Shown: piece by piece, positions 44,985 through 57,110 of the stretch
Position numbering within the stretch: position 1 is the stretch's first letter
Layout: every line of letters starts with the position of its first letter
Source: Acanthornis magna
Lineage: Eukaryota > Chordata > Aves > Passeriformes > Acanthizidae
Length of the DNA stretch: 64,000 bases
Reading direction: 5' to 3'
Assembly: GCA_036785705.1 (NCBI GenBank)
Contig: JAWUZG010000015.1
Coordinates: forward strand, 930,001 to 994,000
Position numbers and translations under genes: made by a program
Notes under the pieces: generated by a model
The model's input: only the letters and a program-made list of their open reading frames with translations
Told to the model about the DNA's origin: nothing
Databases searched by the model: none

Positions 44985-45660
44985 GCAAAGGAAGGCAAAG
45001 CTCTCCGGTGCTGTGCGACAGGAAAACGGGATCAGCTCCGTGCGGGAGCAGCGCGCAGGGGAAATGCCCTGCGAAGGGTTCGGGGTTTGGTCCTACCGAA
45101 GCAGAAAGGTGCTGTCCTGCTCATCGGGCCCGAGGCTCAGCCGGCGCTGCTCTGCCTTGTGCCGCTGATCCGCAAAGCCTCGGGCGCTGCTCTGCCGCTG
45201 GACGGCGGCGCTCCCTGCGTTATCCCGAGCGCAGGGCAGGAGCCTGGGCCGAATCCTAGTGAGGATGGTCAGTCTCTTCTGCTTTCATTTCTGCTTTTTC
45301 TCAGTCTCCCCCCTTTGTTTTTTCCTCCTTCTGTCTTTGCTGTCTCATGGGAAAAAAAAAAATCTGGTGGAAAGTCGACCTCAGCTCCTCCTTTTCCCTC
45401 CCGTTTGAAACACACCAGGACAGACCTGTCCTGCCGTCTTCAGGCAGAGGCGATTCCAGCTGCGATTTTCCTGTCGCTCAGGTAGAAAAGGAGAGATAAC
45501 AGGGGAAGGCAAAGACCTGCCTATAAAAACCCATCTGTTGTGCTCTTCAGGGCTCGTTTCGGGCTCCTTAGAGCAAGATTCCCTGTCTGGCAGGCTCGCT
45601 CCCTGGGAAGATCGCTGTGAACGCCGGGCATCTGCACGAGAAGCTCCTCGGCCATTCCTG
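44985..45660. promoter_or_regulatory. CpG-rich block, candidate promoter and untranslated first exon
   Basis: Against an A/T-rich background, 45000-45260 is strongly G/C-rich with many CpG dinucleotides (gcgcgcagg, cggcgctgc, gacggcggcgctccc). A pyrimidine tract follows at 45267-45345, then a second CpG-bearing stretch at 45400-45660. A TATAAAAA box on the plus strand is at 45523-45530. No protein of known family is encoded. It lies about 17.5 kb upstream of the ASIP coding exons, the kind of distance expected for a distal ASIP promoter. However, the TATA box points away from ASIP, so it may instead drive a divergent noncoding transcript. Confidence 0.45.
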
Positions 45661-45692
45661 GAGAAGGAGAACTGGGAGTTTTTCATTGATTA

Positions 45693-45720
45693 ACTCCACT
45701 CTAATGAGATAGAGTGGAGT
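45693..45720. repeat. Perfect hairpin, 11-bp arms, 6-nt loop
   Basis: The arms actccactcta (45693-45703) and tagagtggagt (45710-45720) are exact reverse complements around the loop atgaga. It is placed at the edge of the CpG-rich block, about 165 bp downstream of the plus-strand TATA box. Confidence 0.9.
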
Positions 45721-48700
45721 CACTAAAAATCAAATTACCACGGAGGAAAGGCTATTTTTCTTAACGTTGATAAAGCAACGTGCAAAGACTACACGAGTTT
45801 ACCTGAATGTGGCAGCGATTATTCAAAGCATAACAAATGTCCCATTATAATTTCAAGGGTTACATTATACATCTCCATGGTATATTAATACTTTTTGACG
45901 GTCATTTTGCAGCCATGTGCATGTCATTTGTGCCATGAGGGTTGGGTTTTTGGTTTTTTTATGCCCACTTGGGTAAGGTCTCTGTGAGGGGATAGACAGA
46001 AACAAGGAATGGTTGAGCTCTTTAGCCGCTGACAACACTGCTCATGTTTGCAGCCTGGGGAATCAAAAGCTCCCATTGGAAGGAATGACAAAGCAGCAAT
46101 GGGGTTTTTCAGAACCTGAATGATCACATTTAAGAGCCTCAAGAGTAGATGTATAATCAGAGTTGATGGACGGGTTGAAGCTCCGATATGAAATAAAACT
46201 GCAGCCCCCTTGCATTTCTCGGTCTTATTAATAAGTCTGTAGTTTTTAGTGCTGAGGATCTCACCAGGACCATTCTGGGGTTGAAAAATACCTCTTTGGG
46301 AAGTAGTTTTATTACCTTTTTTCCCCCCTCTCAGTCAGCCTCCCAAACTGTGGCTGTTCAGGTGATAAAGATGATAGGAAGGTAACATGAGCTGACTTCA
46401 AGGGCCTTGAAAAATTTGCAAAATAGCATGGGGCCATAGGAGTTGCTGCCTTGGAGCAGGAACCACTCCTTACAACCCTCAGAGTGGAAAGTTTTGTAAA
46501 TATCTAAAGTTGGTATTCAGGCTTTTTTTTTACTGCTTCTGACTTGAAGGCATTATCTTGTAACTTCGCAGTGTTTTAGAGCACAGAACATCTGGAGATT
46601 TCTGTTCCTGCTAAAGGACATACACAGTGTCTGTGTTTTTCCAAAAAACATCCAGAGTGCAATCTTGGATTCTGGGACCCTTGGGGATTACCCACCAAGG
46701 AAGTTCCTGCATGAAGGAAGGATGTGCCCAGCCACCAGAAATGTGGGGGACAAAATGGGACTCCGTGAGTGCTTGAGGAGCAAGGTTTGAGGGAGCAGGT
46801 GGAGAGGAAGACGATGAGGAAAATCACCTGAGCCGTGCTCGGAGCAGCTTCTCAGAGGAGCTGTGGGAAGACAGCTGGGACATCAGGGAGGACACAGGCC
46901 TGCATGAACATATGGAATTTCTGAGGCTCTAGGAAGATGTTTTTTGGTTTTATTGGGTGATTGGTTTAAAAGGGGGCACAGTGGTAGAACTGGCTGAATT
47001 TCAGAGGGTGGGAATGTTAGTCGCTAGAATTGGCATTTATCACATGAAAAACTTTAACGGCAACCAAATGAAAGCATTTCAATTACAAAAACTCCACGTG
47101 CTGATGTCTACAGGGGAATTTACAGCATTAGCAGCCTTTCTTTTGAAAATGCAGTTTCCAAAGTTCAGGTTGAAAATGTTATGATTTTTTTAATCCCACT
47201 TAAAACAGAAGCTTAGTCTAAATTTCCCATTATAACCCCCCTATTTTTCAGACACTGCTTTTATCTAAATTAAGCCCAAGTTCTGTTCTTAGCTTCCCTT
47301 CCGGTCTTGAGGCCCTGCATTTACATCTCATTATACTGCAGACATTGATGTGATACAATTAATTTTCTCATTTAAAAGGGAAAGAAATCCCAGCGATTTT
47401 TGCTTGGTAAAGAAATGCTTTGTTTGCTGTTTGCTGCTTTGTAAAGAAAATCTGCTGTCACAGTGGAGGGTGGTTGGTGGTGTCAGACATGATGTAGAAA
47501 GCCTGGTTTGCATTCGCTATACCTGTTTAGTAAAAATTTGGTGTGTGAGCACATTTGGGCCTCTTTTCTCAGCTTTATCTCAGTCAGTGTTTAATTTTCT
47601 CCCTATCTGACTATTTTTATTTTCTATTCCTTTGCGTTTACAAAAAAATCAATGTATTTTGACTTTCTTTATTCCCCCTATTCCATAGTTATCACATCTT
47701 GGCTTTTCTTCTTCTGTACCTAAACATTTTCCTCTATGATATTTGTTTTCCCCCACTTTTCAAGCCAACAGTTTCCTCTCTGATATGTTTTTAGACTCTC
47801 CTTTATCCCCTTGTCTTTATCTGGCTTTCCTTTATTCACCTCATTTTTCCTAATACCCATTTTTTTTGATCTCTCCCAATTCCCCCCATTTTGTCACCCT
47901 CTCTATCTTCTCATAATTTCTTGTGGCTCCCTCACTATGACCTTCATCACTCTTTGTTCTCAGACTCCTTCATGCCACCTTCCCCCTGAGCATCTCCCTG
48001 CAGATGGAATTAGTGGCATTAGGAATGGGATGAGACAAAAAGAGTTCCCCACAAGGATCTGGGTACACATGGGGTCTATTTGCATTCGCACCACGGTGAG
48101 TGTGCACCCATCATCTGCAAAGTCCTTTGAATAGTCTGTGGTTTGTTACAGATCATGTGTTTTAATGGCCTTATACCAAAAGGATTTGATGTCTTTCATG
48201 GAGATATGAGATCTGACTTCTGCCAGCAACTTCTCTTTGATTTTTGGAGTCATGTTCCTGTGACAGCAGCTGAGCCATCCTTGGTTTGCTGCATTTGTAC
48301 AGAGCAAAAATCAAATTTATTAATAATTTATTAACTTTAATCTCAGTTGCAAGTGCTTTCATTGGGAAAACATTGGTATTCTGAAAACTTTTCCATCTTG
48401 GCTTAAAAGGTGAGTTTTTTTGTAATATGTAAACGAGAAAGTTAAATTTAAATTTCTGTTGTTTACAACTCTGCTACAGGTTTAAGTAAGCAGAAAGTAC
48501 CCTGCTTCTGTGACATGCCAATATCAGCAAGTGATCAAAAAGTATTTCCTGGAAGGACCATCTGAAGGGACAGTTACAGATTTCACAGGATTGTGCTGCT
48601 CAGTCCTAAGAGGAAAAAAGAATATGAGTCTTGGGGTAGCAGAACAGTGTAAGGACGGGGAACCCTGACAGAGAAAAGTAAAATTTCAGCATTTCCATGC

Positions 48701-49509
48701 TTTGAGATTTGTTTGTTTCAGTTTGTTTTGGTTTTTTAAATCCAGGCTGCTTCTCCTGGAAGGACAAGGTCTAAAACCTCTGTACTTACTAATAACTTTC
48801 TTTCATCCTTTAATATTAAATGACAGCACTAATAATATACAAGATCAATTTATGAAGCATCTTGTCACTAGTCATCCAATGAGTCTGCTTTGATGTAAAC
48901 AAAACGAACCCAACATGAACTCCGATGTGAAATTCACTGCAGGTGATATAAGCAAAGCCAAAGAACAGAAGTTCTAGTTCATTAGAGCTAGATGAAATTC
49001 ATATCCAGATTGGTGTAAACTCTGAGTAATTAGCTTGAAACGTTATCCAAAGAAGATATGGATAATTGGGTTCAGCATTCCCAAAGATCACCTGTGTTTC
49101 GAGACAATAAATTATTTGTGCTTTGAAGCTGCTTCCCACTTTCTCAATCAGCCCCATCTGAAAGCCCCATCTCAGTATTCACTCACTCAGTAGCGAACCC
49201 TATTCATAATTTACTTGTCGAACTTGCTACTCAAGGCAGGACAAAAGCAACAAGACTGGGTAATTCAAGAGATGAATTTGTCCTGGTGGCTTTCAGGTAT
49301 CCCAACCACTGTAATGGAGATCAAATACATCTCTGACACAGTTCAGTCTAAGCCAGGGATCACATGGCAGAAGAAAATAAGCAGGGTAGGAATTAGTATC
49401 TGATTTTATGCAAGGTGTCTAGAGAATGATAAAACCTGTGTATGCACACACAGAGCACTGTGCTTCGGATCCAGGTGCGATACAGTCCTCTACTGAAAAT
49501 ACTTGTGTA
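45721..49509. other. ASIP upstream DNA, no gene seen
   Basis: Unique noncoding sequence, with a pyrimidine-rich stretch at 47580-47960. No repeat family, exon or RNA gene is recognised. Confidence 0.5.
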
Positions 49510-51265
49510 CAGAATCAGAGAACAAACCCACAGAATGTCCTGAGGTGGGAGGGACCCTCAGGACCATCCAGCCCAGCTCCTGGCCCTGCACAGACACCCC
49601 AACAATCCCACCCTGGGCATCCTTGAGAGCGATGTCCAAACACTCCTGGAGCTCTGGGGCTGTGCCCATTCCTTGGGGAGCCTGGGCAGTGCCCAGCACC
49701 CTCTGGGGGAAGAACCTTTCCCTGATATCCAACCTGACCCTCCCCTGGCACAGCTCCAGCTGTTCCCTGGGTCCTGTCCCTGTCACAAAGGGCAGAGATC
49801 GGAGCTGCCCCTCATGAGGGTGCTGACGACCACCCTGAGGTCTCCCCTCAGGCTGTTCTTCTCTGGCTGAACAGGCCAAGTGCCCTTAGCTGCTCCTCAT
49901 ACAGCTCCTTCAGACCCTTCCCCATCCTCCTGACCTCCTTTGGATGCTCTCTAAGGACTTCATATCTTTTTTAATATTGTGGTGCCCAAACTGCCCCCAG
50001 GACTGGAGGTGAGGCCTGTGCGGAGCAGAGCAGGACAATGCCCCCCTTTTCCTGGCGGTGCCGGGCCTGGTGTCCCCAGGACAGGCATGTCCCTCCTGGC
50101 TCCAGGGCACTGCTGACTCACATCCAACTCGCCATGGACCAGGACCTCCTCCTGCAGCTGCTTTCCAGCGTCCCATTCCCCATTCCGGGGTGCAGAGCGG
50201 GGCCCTTCCCCTGCTGAGCTGCACACAGTCACCGGGCCCAGCTCTGTCACTCGGTGCAGTCTCCCTGTCCTAAGGGAGTCAACAGCTGCTCCCATTTTGC
50301 GTCATGTGTCACCTTGCTCAGTTTCCCTTCCCGTCCTGCACCCAGCTCATGTGTGAAGATGTTAAAGAGCACAGGGAGGAGGATTGAGCCCTGGGGAACC
50401 GCACTAGTGACTGGTGCCCGACTGATGTCACCCCCGTCACTGTCACCCTTTGTGCCTAACCCGTGAGCCAGTTGCTCACCCATCCCATGATGGGTTTATC
50501 CAGCTGGGGGCTGGACAGTCTGCCCAGAAGAATCCTGTGAGAGATGGTATGGAAAGCTTTGCTGAAGTCCAAAACAATTGCATCTCCTGGCTTTCCTAGA
50601 TTGACCAGATGTTGTTCCATACTTCCATAAAAGTTGGACAAGGAGGACTTTCCCCTCATGAAGCTGAGCTGGCTGTGACCAATGACTGCATTGTCCTCCA
50701 GCTATTTTTCAATACCTCCTAGAATAATCTTTTCAGGAAATAAATCAGGTTGGACAAGGAGGATTTTCCCCTCATGAAGCTGTGCTGGCTGTGACCAATG
50801 ACTGCATTGTCCTCCAGCTATTTTTCAATACCTCCCAGACTAACCTTTTCCATTATTTTACTGGGCACTGAAGGGACACTGATAGGCCTGTAGTTTCCAG
50901 GGTCTACCTTCTTGCCCTTCTTGAAAATCAGGACATTTGCCCACTTCCAGTTGGCTGGGACCTCTCTGGATTCCACAAGTGGTTCAAAAATCTTCAAGAG
51001 AGGCTTTGTGATTATATTAACAGCTCTTTGAAGATTTTTGGACAAATGCCATCAGGCCACATAGATTTTTAGGGATCCAGCTGGGACAGCAGATCCTGCA
51101 CAATTTTCACAGTGGATTTTTTGGTGAGATCTGATCAATCTCACAGTCCTGCTCCTCCAGATCAAGGCACTGGGAGCCCCTTGGTCCATTATCCGTGTTG
51201 AAGATGGAGCCAAAGAATGTCTGATGGACCAAGGGGGTCCCTGTGCCCTGAGAATCAATTTAAGG
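49510..51265 (-). mobile_element. Long CR1 LINE copy with reverse-transcriptase remnants
   Basis: The longest mobile element in the window, on the minus strand and 5'-truncated. Broken reading frames show the reverse transcriptase in order. VPANWKWANVLIFKKGKK and DPGNYRPISVPSVPSKIME (family form DPGNYRPVSLTS) lie at about 50830-51000, and AIVLDFSKAFHTISH (family LDFSKAFDTVSH) at about 50520-50580. Then come [15 protein letters not shown] and KVTHDAK at about 50320-50410, where the catalytic ADDTK aspartates are degraded to THDAK. ORF2 C-terminal remnants (LESIQRRS) and the tail ending at 49510 follow. Stops, frameshifts and an internal 116-bp duplication make it inactive. Confidence 0.93.
50633..50850. 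repeat. 116-bp tandem duplication inside the CR1 copy
   Basis: The segment starting gttggacaaggagga at 50633 recurs starting at 50749. Both units carry 'ttcccctcatgaagctg' and 'ggctgtgaccaatgactgca'. The two differ at only a few sites before diverging near 50840. Confidence 0.9.
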
Positions 51266-54200
51266 GCCTGGAATCAGTTTAAGCCAGTGTCATGTCAAAT
51301 CAGACATTCATTAGAAACCTGGGAATGCAAATGTGAAATAGCTGCCAAACATCAAAGGTATTTCAGTAGAAGGAACATCAGAATAGAAATTTGCAGATTT
51401 TACACCTAATGTGTTATAAAGGGAAGAAATTACCACTGTCAAACAAATCCTTATCCCTACATGTGAAAATGGATAACAATAATTGAAAACAGAGGAATGA
51501 AGTGTCTGAAGCATCATGACAGGATGAGGTTTGAACAATACAATGAGTCATGAGAGTTCCTTTTGCAGAAGGGCTACCAGCACTCAGTGAGGTCTCTCAT
51601 TTTCTTAGGTAAGAGTTCCTGATCCCACCTGAAATCAGCCAGCTTGGTTAAACAGTTTATATCTGATTAATTCTTGGTTTTGCATGGGAGTAGTTCTAAC
51701 AAATATGCCAGAAATACCAGGTTATGCTCATCTGTCTTTGCAAAGATCAGTGGAAGGCAGTTTAAGACCTTTATTATTTCAGTGGCACCTTTCTTGCTGC
51801 TGTTTCCATGGAGCTCCACTGCTATAAAATTATTTTTTTCCGTGATAAGTAATGGAGAAGAGGGGCATGTCTGGAAACCATTCAGAGAAACTTGAATGTT
51901 GGCAGTGGGAGAAGTGACACATGAAGTGAAAGTGAAACCACTCCGATTTCTGCTTTTGAGTAAAATACTGTGAATTTTTGCATTGCCTTTTGATGTAATA
52001 ATGCTGCAGCTCAGAAGGATGTCTTACCTTTAGGCTAAGAGGTCTGGTGTCCAGTGGCTGCTCCGAACGTCTGTGAAATCAAAGGATGCTGTTTCACTGG
52101 AAGCAATCAAAAGGACTGAAGGTTACAGGTTGGTACTGGATTTATTGCCGGGTTTATGCAACAAAAAAACCCCCAACCTCCCACCCCCTGTTGGGGATGG
52201 GATATTCTCTTGTCACTCTTGCCCCAGCTTCTCTCATTCCTTTTCATTGCTTGAAAAGTCATACTGTGACCTGTCTTTCACTCTCGTGATGATCTAAATT
52301 ATTTCAGCTAGATTTGACTTTATTTCTTTACCCGTTGCCCTCATTTTTAGAACCTTGTGGCCAATACGAGATAGGGTTTTGCTTAACAATTTGAATACTT
52401 TAAATACCTGAGAAGAGAAATAGAGAGAGTATATTGATGATGGAAATACTGAAAATGTCAGAGCTTTTGGATTGGAACTATAACAGGCAAAGTATTTCCT
52501 GAAAAGCTTTATCCACAGTGTCCTTCATTAGTAATTTAATACGGCAACTACCCATGAACAGTTAATCCTAGCCTTCTTTTTGACTTTCATACTTAATCAG
52601 GAAGAGTTTTAGCAGAAGGCTGAATGTTTCAATTTTGTGTCATAAACTTGTCTGACTTGATCTCAATTTCATTAAAAAACAGAAAGGATAAATTTTAGAG
52701 GATGTGTTCTTAGTTAAAAGTTTCTTCAGTTGCCCGAAGAATAAAGACAGCAAGAGCGGAGCATTAGGAACAATGAAGGGAAGAGAGGGGCAATGGTAAC
52801 ATGAACTGAAAGGTGTTTCATTACTGTCAGTAACATTTTCAGGACTTTAAATTGTAGATGTTTCTAGGGAAGGAATTTCCATTACTCTGTGAAGTACCTG
52901 CTGTATTTCTGATCACTGCAAAACCTGGTGCATCACTATGGCTCAAAACGACAAATATATTCACGATGTACATATATTCTATAGATAGAAAAAGAGGCTT
53001 CCTAAGTGCTTCAGTATTTTACATTAAATTCTTGCATTCTTTGCATTTTAAATTACAACCTGTAATAGTTGTGATGACACCTCATTAAAAGAAAAGCAAC
53101 ATTTTAATTAAATAGCTAATTTACATCCGGCATTCATAGCTTTGTTAATTCATGTTACGTTCATGGCATCTTTCACATCTTAGTGAGTTACTGTGCTGTG
53201 ACAGATGTATCTGAACATTAAAACAGGCTGTACTGTTGGAGTCTTGAATCTCCTAAATCAAATTTAATTGTTCTGCTACAGCTATATTCTAGCTAATCAC
53301 AGAAAAGTATTTTAAGGACCCCATAATATTCAATCATGGTTGCCATTTTATTCAGTATCAGACAGTTTTCAGTAGTGCTGCTGTATGCTTTGATATAAAT
53401 CATGACATTTTTTTGTTGCAACAGAGTTTGAAATGGGGGGGAATCCACTACAAAACCAGCATCACAATACATTTTTATTTTAAAAATTATTTTCACTTTT
53501 GTTTTCCTACTATTTAAAAATTAGGATATTGGAAACAAAGATCAGTGGTCCAGTTGTCCTACAAAAAAAATTATCTGGGCTTGTCATCCTCCTTCACCAA
53601 ATGTGGTGAAAGAAACTTGCTAGAATTAATTTGAAAGTGTAAAACTTGTTCAGCGTTTGTGCGAGAGCCACAAACTGCGCGGACGTGAAACCCAGCAGCG
53701 GATTTAGAGACCGAGGCACTGAATTCTTCAAATATTTACAACTTCCACCTTCTTATTTTCTCTACCAGAAAAGTAGCAGACATCTGATCCTTGTTAATGC
53801 CATCGGTGTGTTTGCAGGTTTCAGAATTCTGTGCATATCATAAAAAAATCTTGTATAAATCTGAACATATCTGATGATACATCATGTTAATAAAAAATAG
53901 TTACTAGGAAAAGAACGAGAACATTTTGGAAGTGGTTTAAAATAACCCGGCTCAATGTTCAATGAAATCTCTCCTTAAACAGAAAACTCAATTCTCCACA
54001 GTCAAGGACCTACTTATTCTCCCCCTAGAATATAAGGAATTTGAGGCCAGTATGTGACAAAACTCTGTAAGAAGTGAAAGTATGTTTCATATAAAAAGAT
54101 GTTTATAAACCTTAACTGTCCAATTTCTAAATGTAAACTTATAATTTAAAAAGCAGAACGAAAACACTATCTTGCCTATAAAGGAGATTTGCAGAAATTA

Positions 54201-55361
54201 ATGTATTAATTTAATGAAAACTTGTCTCCTTTTTTAATATATTCAGTTTTTATTTCACGAAAATGGGTGAGTAGTTATAACCTTCAAGATTCAACCAACT
54301 GTGCTGCTATTTCTAAAGGAGTTTATATATATCTCTTTATGGATGTGTATAAGCAGAAAATTTAAACTATAGATTTCTCTGGCCCCTGCATTTTTGTTTA
54401 ATTTGCTAAACAATCCATATCACATCAAGAGTTCTCCCTGGAGATCTACCTTCCGAACATACTTTGTTGTAATTTAGAACGATAACGAAAAATATAAAAT
54501 CAGTAATAACTTACGAATAAAAGCGAAACATCCACTTAAACCACAAAGAATTTACTCACCCCAGGAATGTAGCTGAGGAAACTCTACTGCCAGCCAGAAT
54601 GGAAAGCCACAGAAGTGCTGTACGTTTACTGTCAGTTCTGGCTTTTCTCATGGCAAGAAATCCCACTGCAAGTCAAGTGAAACTAATCCTGCTAAATCCT
54701 TTGATTTATCTAGAGCTTCTTAGGTAACTCAGCTTTTAAGGCCTTTATCTAGATTTATTTTTCCTGAAAAGGAGCCACTGGAGGGAAGGAGGGAAGGGAA
54801 AAGCTGAGGGAGTGTGAGGGCTCCTGGCACTGCGGTGTCAGCCCAGGGGAGAGGCACAGCTGGATGCGCTCAGTGCACCTTGTTTAGCTGCATTAGAAAT
54901 GAACCTCCAAGTGCATTTACCACATACCTTTCTCACAGGCCTTCCTCTGGCTGCACTTTGAACATCCTGGTCCGGCTTCCTTGATTTATAAATCAGATGT
55001 GGAGTGAAGGAGGGATGTGAGTGGTCCTGCTTATATAGAATATCCAAACCACTTTGGCAGGGGCTGTGCTTTGGAACGGCTATAATTTCTGTCCTCCCTC
55101 TCTGATCTGATGCCAGCTGGGAATACTGCTGTCAGTTCATCCCATCCTTTAGTTACACAACAGGGCTTTGTACACCGGGTGTGTAGGGCACAGGAGACCC
55201 ACCCATGGGCACTTCTGGCCAAGCAAGAAACTTCTGCCTTAGCTCTGCTTTGTGGGTTGTGTTGCTTTTTTTGTGCCTTTCGTGTTAGCAGCTATCACAT
55301 GTTGAAAGCCAAGGCCCATCATAAAACAAAGTTGATTGGTTTGACGCCTTCTTTCCATGAA
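51266..55361. other. ASIP upstream DNA, A/T-rich
   Basis: About 4 kb without any recognised repeat or exon. The part at 52300-54600 is strongly A/T-rich and free of transposon pieces. Confidence 0.5.
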
Positions 55362-55740
55362 TTCCAAAGTGATAGAGTGGCCTTGGTTGGAAGGGACCTT
55401 AAAGCCCATCTCATCCCTCCCCCTGCCATGGGCAGGGACACCTTCCACTAGCCCAGGCTGCTCCAAGCCCCAATGTCCAACCTGGCCTTGGACACTGCCA
55501 GGGATCCAGGGACAGCCACAGCTTCTCTGGGCACCTGTGCCAGGGCCTGCCCACCCTCACAGGGAAGGATTCCTTCCCAATATCCCATCTAACCCTGCCC
55601 TCTGGCAGTAGGAAACCATTCCCTTTGTCCTGTCACTCCAGGCTTTTGTAAATTGTCTGTCTCCATTTTTCTTGTCAGTTCCTTCAGGTACCTGAAGACG
55701 ACAGTTAGGTCACCCTGAAGTGTCTCAAAGAAGGTACTTT
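55362..55740 (-). mobile_element. CR1 LINE 3' fragment
   Basis: Reverse-complement CR1: 'aagtgatagagtggccttgg', 'ccttccactagcccaggctg', 'gggcctgcccaccctcacag', then the less usual ORF2-end part 'ccctttgtcctgtcactcca'. It shares the variant 'ccactagcccagg' and the following text with the copy at 56.7 kb. Confidence 0.93.
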
Positions 55741-56734
55741 CTTCCTCAGAGGAGCGGAACGGTCTAATGGGGTTTTAAGAAAAAACTACCCCCACTCCCT
55801 AAAAATAAATTAGGTTTTGCTAACCAGGCACTTCACCTCCTCCAGGGGCATGAGGTCCCATGGCCTCCAGTTCTCTTTCCACCTCAGTAACAGTGGGCAA
55901 CAGCAACCTTTGAGTATCCAACACTAAAATCAAATGAGTGCTGCGTTTCTGGCAAATTTGTGGGGAATTAAAAAAGGCCACTGAGCTTTGGGGTCTGTAG
56001 AGAAGGCAAATGGCTGTTGCTGGTTTCTTTGTCTTGTTGCCTCGTTCATCCTTTGCCAGGAGGTTCTGATTTAGACCCTGGGCTCTTCTGCCAAGGAAGA
56101 TGTTGGTTTGTAAAACAATGTGTAGCTGATGACTTGGGGCTGCTGCTTTTTAGTCCCCTTCTGCAGCTGGAAACATCTTCCATCCCCAGCAGAAGAGTAT
56201 TTCCTTCCCTCCCATGCTCAGGCACTCACTGATCCCAGGATGCCACAGTGCTGCTCCAGCAACTTTTGTAAGAAGTGGAGGAGTACCACTGGCTGGGGGA
56301 AAGGGAAGAGCAGTGCAGGCTGGCACTGGATCCTCTGTTCCCACTCCTGAAGGAGAGAAGGGGCACACTGTAGGGCTGTCATGGCCTGGAGTCACAGGAT
56401 GGGTAAGGCACACAGCAAGTCAGAGGTCAAGTAGTGTAGAAGAGAGTCTGACTTGGCCACATAGGGCAGGAAGGTGAGGCATAAAACTGCTACAATGAGC
56501 ACTGTGGGCATTTGGGAGCCTGGATGGAAGGCATTGCTGCTGCTGTGGTGTTGGTGTCATCCATCCTGACATGGGGACTGTGTGGGTCGGACGCTGTCCA
56601 GCAGCAGTGACCTGAGTCAAGACTCTGCCTGGGCACTGCTGACTCCAGGGAGGTGGCCAAAAGCCTCTCGTGTTGGGCAGCATGTGGAAGAGTCCAGGGC
56701 ATTTTGTACAGCCTGGCTTCTTCTGCTGGAATGC
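55741..56734. other. Spacer between two CR1 copies
   Basis: Unique noncoding sequence of about 1 kb. No exon is recognised. Confidence 0.5.
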
Positions 56735-57110
56735 TTTGTGTTTGAAGAGACGTTAAAACTCATCCAGTGCCACCCCTGCCATGGGCAGGGACACCTTCCA
56801 CTAGCCCAGGCTGCTCCAAGCCCTGTCCAGCCTGGCCTTGGACACTGCCAGGGATCCAGGGGCAGCCACAGCTTCTCTGGGCACCTGTGCCAGGGCCTGC
56901 CCACCCTCACAGGGAACGATTCCCTCCCAATATCCCATCTAACCCTGCCCTCTGGCAGTGGGAAGCCATTGTCTCTTGTCCTGTCACTCCAGGCCCTTGT
57001 CCAAAGTCCTTGTCCATCTCTCTCAGAACCCTTTCAGGCACTGGAAGCCTGTAATAAAATCTCCCCAGAGCCTTCTCTTCTCCAGGCTGAACAATCCCAA
57101 TTCTCCCAGT
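56735..57110 (-). mobile_element. CR1 LINE 3' fragment
   Basis: Reverse-complement CR1 with the same variant tail as the copy at 55.4 kb. It extends to 'ccttctcttctccaggctgaa', the complement of the LEKRRL-coding end of ORF2. Confidence 0.93.

Noticed and set aside
45008..45485. Overlapping reading frames in the CpG-rich block
   Set aside because: Alanine/arginine-rich frames are expected from CpG-rich DNA. No start context, domain or splice partner supports a protein.
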